Part shown: piece by piece, positions 60,009-64,000 of the stretch
Layout: every line of letters begins with the position of its first letter
How positions within the stretch are numbered: the stretch's first letter is position 1
NCBI GenBank assembly: GCA_964567745.1
Contig: CAZMNY010000002.1
Location: 248,001-312,000, forward strand
From: CAZMNY01 sp964567745
GTDB lineage: Bacteria > Planctomycetota > Planctomycetia > Pirellulales > Pirellulaceae
DNA length: 64,000 bases
Reading direction: 5' to 3'
Notes under the pieces: model-generated
Databases searched by the model: none
Told to the model about the DNA's origin: nothing
The model's input: only the letters and a program-made list of their open reading frames with translations
Program-made: the position numbers and the translations under genes

Positions 60009-62669
60009 CTACGTCGATGGCTGCGTCTCGTGCTCGGTTGCTGTTTCGAACACGAACTGACCGTCTCGGCAGTCAACAACGATCCCGCCGCCGTCTGCAA
60101 AGTGGCCCTTGAGCATCTCTTCCGCGAGACGGTTTTGAAGCTGCTGCTGGATGACTCGCTTGAGCGGCCGACCGCCGTAGAGCGGATCGTACCCCTCGAC
60201 GGCAATTTGATCTCGCGCTTCTTCGGTCACTCGCAGTGCGAGATCTTGCTTGGCCGCCAACGCGACGAGTCGTTCGACCTGCAAATCAACAATTTGCCTG
60301 ACGTCCTCGCGCGACAACGGGCTGAAAATAATTGACTCGTCAATTCGGTTGAGAAACTCCGGTAGAAACTTCGCTCGCATCACTTCCTCAACCGCCTCGC
60401 GTACATCGTCGTTGCTGCCGCCCTCGAGCGTGATCTGCTGGATCGCTTGACTCCCCACGTTGCTCGTCATCACGACGATCGCATTGGTAAAGTCGACCGT
60501 CCTGCCATGACTGTCGGTTAGCCGACCGTCATCCAACATTTGCAGCAGCACGTTAAAGACGTCTGGATGCGCCTTCTCGATCTCGTCCAGCAGCACGACC
60601 GAATAGGGTCGGCGTCGCACCGCTTCAGTGAGCTTGCCGCCCTCGTCGTAACCGACGTAGCCGGGAGGGGCGCCGAGAAGTCGACTCACCGTGTGACGCT
60701 CCATGAATTCGCTCATGTCGAGCCGAATCATCGCGTTCTCGTCGTCAAACATGACCTCGGCCAGCGCCTTGCAAAGCTCTGTCTTACCGACACCCGTCGG
60801 ACCGAGAAAAATGAATGAGCCGAGCGGCCGGTTGGGATCTTGCAGTCCCGCTCGACTTCGCCGCACCGCGTTCGCCACGGCGCCGACGGCTTCATCTTGT
60901 CCAACGACACGATCGTGAATCCGCAACTCCAGGCCCAACAGTTTCGACCGTTCGGATTCGAGCATACGTCGAACGGGAATCCCAGTCCAAGCGCTGACCA
61001 CCTCGGCGACTTCGTCTTCGGTGACCTCCGTGCGCAGCAAGCGGCGTTCTTCCGTTTCCTTGGGAGCAGGCTCGCTATCGCTCTCGGATTCAATATGACT
61101 TGCGAGCGTCCTTTTTTCGACACTCAGCTCGTACAACCTCTGGAAATCGGCTTCGGGAACCGCCTGTCCGGTCGACTGGCGCTCATGAATGGCCGTCTCG
61201 AGCTGGGCGTAATCATGCAAAACCTGCTCGAGTTGTTCGCGAGTTTTCTGGACGTCGCCGAGCCCGATCTTCTCGCCTTCCCATTGTTCGCGCAGACTAG
61301 CGAGCTGGTGTTGCTGCGAGGAGATTTCCTCTTCGACTTGCACGAGTTTCTCGCGAGCCGTCTCCTCCGTCTCGTCGGCCAATTGGCGCTGGGCCAATTC
61401 CAACTGCCGCAGGCGGCGCTGCACCTCGTCGATTTCGGCCGGCACGCTATCTCGCTCCATAGCCAGTCGACTTCCGGCTTCGTCGATCAAGTCGATAGCC
61501 TTGTCCGGCAGGAATCGATCGCTGATGTAACGATGCGAAAGTTCGACTGCGGAAACGAGCGCCGAGTCTTTGATCTTAACGCCGTGGTGAGCTTCATAGC
61601 GGGGCTTGATGCCGCGAAGAATCGCCAGGGAGTCATCGAGCGAAGGTTCGTCAACGAGGACGGGTTGGAAGCGGCGTTCGAGCGCGGCGTCCTTCTCGAT
61701 GTACTGCCGATATTCGTCGAGCGTGGTCGCGCCGATGCACCGTAACTCGCCGCGCGCCAGCGCCGGCTTGAGCAAGTTCGCGGCGTCGGCGCCGCCCTCG
61801 GCTTTCCCCGCACCGACGACCGTATGCAGTTCGTCGATGAACATCACAATCTGCCCGTCCGCGTCCTCCACTTCTCTCAAGACAGCTTTCAATCGTTCCT
61901 CAAATTCGCCGCGGAACTTGGCCCCGGCGACGAGCGCGCCCATATCGAGCGATACAACTCGTTTGTTCTTCAAGCTTTGCGGAACATCACCTTGGACAAT
62001 TCGCAACGCCAGGCCTTCGGCGATGGCTGTCTTGCCGACACCCGGCTGGCCAATCAGCACTGGGTTGTTTTTCGTTCGGCGCGACAAGACCTGAATGATT
62101 CGACGAATCTCGGAATCGCGCCCAATCACGGGATCGAGCTTGCCTCGCTCAGCCAGCTCGACCAAGTCGATACCGTACTTTTCGAGCGCCTGAAATTTGT
62201 CTTCTGGAGTTTGGTCTTGGACTCGAGCCGATCCGCGAACCGATTGGAGTGCGGCGAGTATATCGGACTCGGTGATTGCGTTGTCTTCGAGCAGACGCTT
62301 GGCCTTCGAATCGACGCTTGTCATTGCGAGCAGCAGGTGTTCGGTGGAAACGAAGTCGTCCTTCATCGACTGCGCTTTCTCCGCGGCGTCTTCGAGCGTC
62401 TTGACCAATTCCTCGTTGGGCTGCGGCGTCGAGCCGCCTCGCATCGTCGGCAATCGACCCAAATCGGACTGCAGCATTTCGTTGAGCTGCGACCGATTGG
62501 TGCCGATTCGATCGAGAACCGGTTTGACGATCCCGTCGACTTCCTCGAGCAGAGTCTGCAAGAGATGAAGCGTGTCGACTTGGGGATTCCCCGCCTCCGT
62601 TGCCTTTGACTGTGCGCTGGCCACTGCTTCCTGGGCCTTAATCGTCAGTTTGTCAAATCGAAAAGTCAT
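60009..62669 (-). CDS. clpB: ATP-dependent disaggregase ClpB
   Basis: ClpB works with DnaK/DnaJ/GrpE to dissolve protein aggregates. The 886-residue protein has the N-terminal Clp repeat domain (to ~145), NBD1 with GQPGVGKTAIAEGLA (Walker A) and FIDELHT (Walker B), the coiled-coil M domain (~405-530), and NBD2 with GPTGVGKTELCKALAE and LLDEIEKAHPDVFNVLLQMLDDG. AGGAGG precedes the ATG at 62669. The upstream terminator separates it from dnaK, so it has its own promoter. Confidence 0.97.
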   Translation of the reverse strand: MTFRFDKLTIKAQEAVASAQSKATEAGNPQVDTLHLLQTLLEEVDGIVKPVLDRIGTNRSQLNEMLQSDLGRLPTMRGGSTPQPNEELVKTLEDAAEKAQSMKDDFVSTEHLLLAMTSVDSKAKRLLEDNAITESDILAALQSVRGSARVQDQTPEDKFQALEKYGIDLVELAERGKLDPVIGRDSEIRRIIQVLSRRTKNNPVLIGQPGVGKTAIAEGLALRIVQGDVPQSLKNKRVVSLDMGALVAGAKFRGEFEERLKAVLREVEDADGQIVMFIDELHTVVGAGKAEGGADAANLLKPALARGELRCIGATTLDEYRQYIEKDAALERRFQPVLVDEPSLDDSLAILRGIKPRYEAHHGVKIKDSALVSAVELSHRYISDRFLPDKAIDLIDEAGSRLAMERDSVPAEIDEVQRRLRQLELAQRQLADETEETAREKLVQVEEEISSQQHQLASLREQWEGEKIGLGDVQKTREQLEQVLHDYAQLETAIHERQSTGQAVPEADFQRLYELSVEKRTLASHIESESDSEPAPKETEERRLLRTEVTEDEVAEVVSAWTGIPVRRMLESERSKLLGLELRIHDRVVGQDEAVGAVANAVRRSRAGLQDPNRPLGSFIFLGPTGVGKTELCKALAEVMFDDENAMIRLDMSEFMERHTVSRLLGAPPGYVGYDEGGKLTEAVRRRPYSVVLLDEIEKAHPDVFNVLLQMLDDGRLTDSHGRTVDFTNAIVVMTSNVGSQAIQQITLEGGSNDDVREAVEEVMRAKFLPEFLNRIDESIIFSPLSREDVRQIVDLQVERLVALAAKQDLALRVTEEARDQIAVEGYDPLYGGRPLKRVIQQQLQNRLAEEMLKGHFADGGGIVVDCRDGQFVFETATEHETQPST

Positions 62670-62738
62670 GCCAATCCTCCTTCTCCGAGATAGCAATAAT
62701 CTCCAACTCTCAACGTGAACCGGCGGTGCCGTCCGGCC

Positions 62739-62778
62739 AAAAAAACAGCCGAGCGTCCGCGATGGCGGACACTCGGCC
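62739..62778 (-). terminator. Intrinsic terminator of dnaK
   Basis: On the minus strand GCCGAGTGTCCGC / GCGGACGCTCGGC form a 13-bp stem (one mismatch) with a 4-nt loop, followed by CTGTTTTTTT. It is ~46 bp downstream of the dnaK stop. Confidence 0.9.
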
Positions 62779-62823
62779 AATAGTCTTGTGGGCCGAGGCC
62801 CGACATCGGTGATCAATTAAGAA

Positions 62824-64000
62824 CTAGTCGTTCTTCACTTCAAACTCCGCATCAATCGCGTCGTCGTCCGCGGCAACAGATTCTTCAGCCGAATCGGCCG
62901 GAGCCTCGGCAGGCTCGTCTTGAACTCGGTCGTACAAAATCTTGCTGAACGCTTTTTCTGCCTGCTGGAGTTCGCTGACGGCCGCCTTGATTGCCGGAGC
63001 ATCTTCACCCTTGGCAACTTCACGCGTCCGCTCAATTGCGGTTTGCAGCGGTTCCTTGTCCGTCTCAGTCAGTTTTTCTTCGTTCTCACTCATCTGCTTT
63101 TCGAGTTGGTAGCACATGTGCTCGGCTTGATTGCGAGCCTCCGCCAACTCGAACTGACGTTTGTCCTCTTCCGCATTTTGCTCAGCATCATGCCGCATTT
63201 TTTCGATCTCGGATTCATCGAGTCCGGCGGAATCGTTCAGCACCACCGAGGCTTCTTTGCCGGTCTTCTTGTCCGACGCGGAAACGTTCAGAATGCCGTT
63301 TTGATCGATATCGAAGCGAACCTCGATTTGCGGGACGCCTCGCGGTTGAGGAGGGATGCCCTCGAGATTGAATTCCCCGAGCAATCGGTTGCTCGTCGCC
63401 ATCTTCCGCTCGCCCTGGAACACTCGAACCGTAACCGCCGATTGACCGTCCGCAGCCGTGCTGAACGTGTTGGTCTTCTCGACCGGAATGGTCGTGTTTC
63501 GTTCGACCAACGCCGTCATGATGCCGCCCTCGGTTTCAATTCCAAGTGTCAACGGCGTCACGTCGAGTAGCAGCACGTCTTTGCGGTCGCCCGAGAGAAC
63601 ACTGCCCTGAATCGCAGCGCCAACGGCAACGACTTCGTCTGGGTTGACGCCTCGATGAGGCTCCTTGCCAAAGATGTCCTTGACAAGCTCTTGCACCTTG
63701 GGCACTCGAGTTGAACCGCCGACGAGAACAACTTCGTCAATATCGCTGGGGCTGAACTTGGCGTCCTTGAGCGCTTGCAAAACCGGCTGGCGACAGCGGG
63801 CGATCAGCGGATCGACGAGCTCTTCAAATTGGGCTCGGGTAACTGTCATTTGAAGGTGCTTGGCGCCAGTGGCGTCCGCCGTGATGAACGGCAAATTCAT
63901 TTGCGTTTGCGGAGTTGTGCTCAGCTCCTTCTTCGCTTTCTCGCAGGCCTCTTGAAGACGCTGCAACGCCATCGTGTCTTGGCGAAGATCAACACCGTTT
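62824..64000 (-). CDS. dnaK: Chaperone DnaK (Hsp70), 5' end outside window
   Basis: The C-terminal ~391 residues of DnaK are present and the frame is open at the window edge. Visible landmarks are NGVDLRQDTMALQRLQEACEKAKKELS, VLVGGSTRVPKVQELV (as EVVLVGGSTRVPKVQ), NPDEVVAVGAAIQG, LLLDVTPLTLGIETEGG, and the substrate-binding domain with VTVRVFQGER and PPQPRGVPQIEVRFDIDQNGILNVSA. The tail ends EFEVKND. A terminator follows, then clpB. Cochaperone genes dnaJ and grpE lie at the other end of the window. Confidence 0.97.
   Translation of the reverse strand, partial: NGVDLRQDTMALQRLQEACEKAKKELSTTPQTQMNLPFITADATGAKHLQMTVTRAQFEELVDPLIARCRQPVLQALKDAKFSPSDIDEVVLVGGSTRVPKVQELVKDIFGKEPHRGVNPDEVVAVGAAIQGSVLSGDRKDVLLLDVTPLTLGIETEGGIMTALVERNTTIPVEKTNTFSTAADGQSAVTVRVFQGERKMATSNRLLGEFNLEGIPPQPRGVPQIEVRFDIDQNGILNVSASDKKTGKEASVVLNDSAGLDESEIEKMRHDAEQNAEEDKRQFELAEARNQAEHMCYQLEKQMSENEEKLTETDKEPLQTAIERTREVAKGEDAPAIKAAVSELQQAEKAFSKILYDRVQDEPAEAPADSAEESVAADDDAIDAEFEVKND

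Overview
The window looks like chromosomal DNA of a member of the Planctomycetota, probably a Pirellulales-type organism. This is inference from gene content. Supporting signs are a DUF1559 protein with a pilin-like N-terminus next to a small lipoprotein, two secreted sulfatases, Tat-exported Gfo/Idh/MocA and sialidase-like proteins, a membrane-anchored Ser/Thr kinase, a PhoD-like phosphatase, DUF3592 and DUF2062 proteins, and stand-alone ACP/KAS III genes. No rRNA gene and no CRISPR array was seen. One tRNA gene is present.

Layout. 1-7.5 kb: a chaperone block on the + strand (truncated groEL, groES, a second groEL, terminator, dnaJ, grpE) followed by two zinc-ribbon genes and a membrane protein. 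7.6-16.6 kb: oxidoreductase, Ser/Thr kinase, STAS protein, Na+/solute symporter with a tiny partner, radical SAM protein, FHA protein and a Dabb-domain protein whose 5' side carries a structured, terminator-like RNA. 17-23 kb: sulfatase, TlpA-like protein, a zinc-ribbon/ACP fusion and PhoD. 23.3-27.2 kb: a tight minus-strand cluster (PIG-L deacetylase, class-I-amidotransferase-like protein, phosphofructokinase, SIS protein) that may form an uncharacterised amino-sugar route. 27.2-28.5 kb: a mobile-element scar around tRNA-Leu(UAG), with a 151-bp IS5-like miniature element inside a small gene, a truncated integrase and a 54-codon orphan. 28.6-36.9 kb: glgX, purM, a frameshifted small membrane gene and a very large dsbD. 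37-50 kb: metalloprotease, receiver-like protein, NDH-SelD fusion, sulfatase, TerC, SpoIIE-type phosphatase, DUF2062, sialidase-like protein and pgk. 50-59.7 kb: lipoprotein/DUF1559 pair, aspS, TrmH, ECF sigma factor, esterase and a three-gene KAS III/ACP operon. 60-64 kb: clpB and truncated dnaK on the minus strand.

The most striking observation is that dsbD (33118-35715) is interrupted by one in-frame TGA exactly where the first cysteine of the C-terminal thioredoxin CxxC motif should be. The frame then stays open through an intact thioredoxin fold. Twenty-three nucleotides after the TGA the mRNA can form a 6-bp hairpin with a GGUC loop, as in the E. coli fdhF SECIS. A selenophosphate synthetase (NDH-SelD fusion) lies about 5 kb away. 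The simplest reading is a selenocysteine-containing DsbD with a U-x-x-C active site. Ordinary gene callers would end it at the TGA.

Intergenic repeats are frequent: a ~43-bp repeat on both sides of the oxidoreductase gene, dispersed AT-rich or CCTGT-type repeats, and 14-, 19- and 20-bp tandem arrays.
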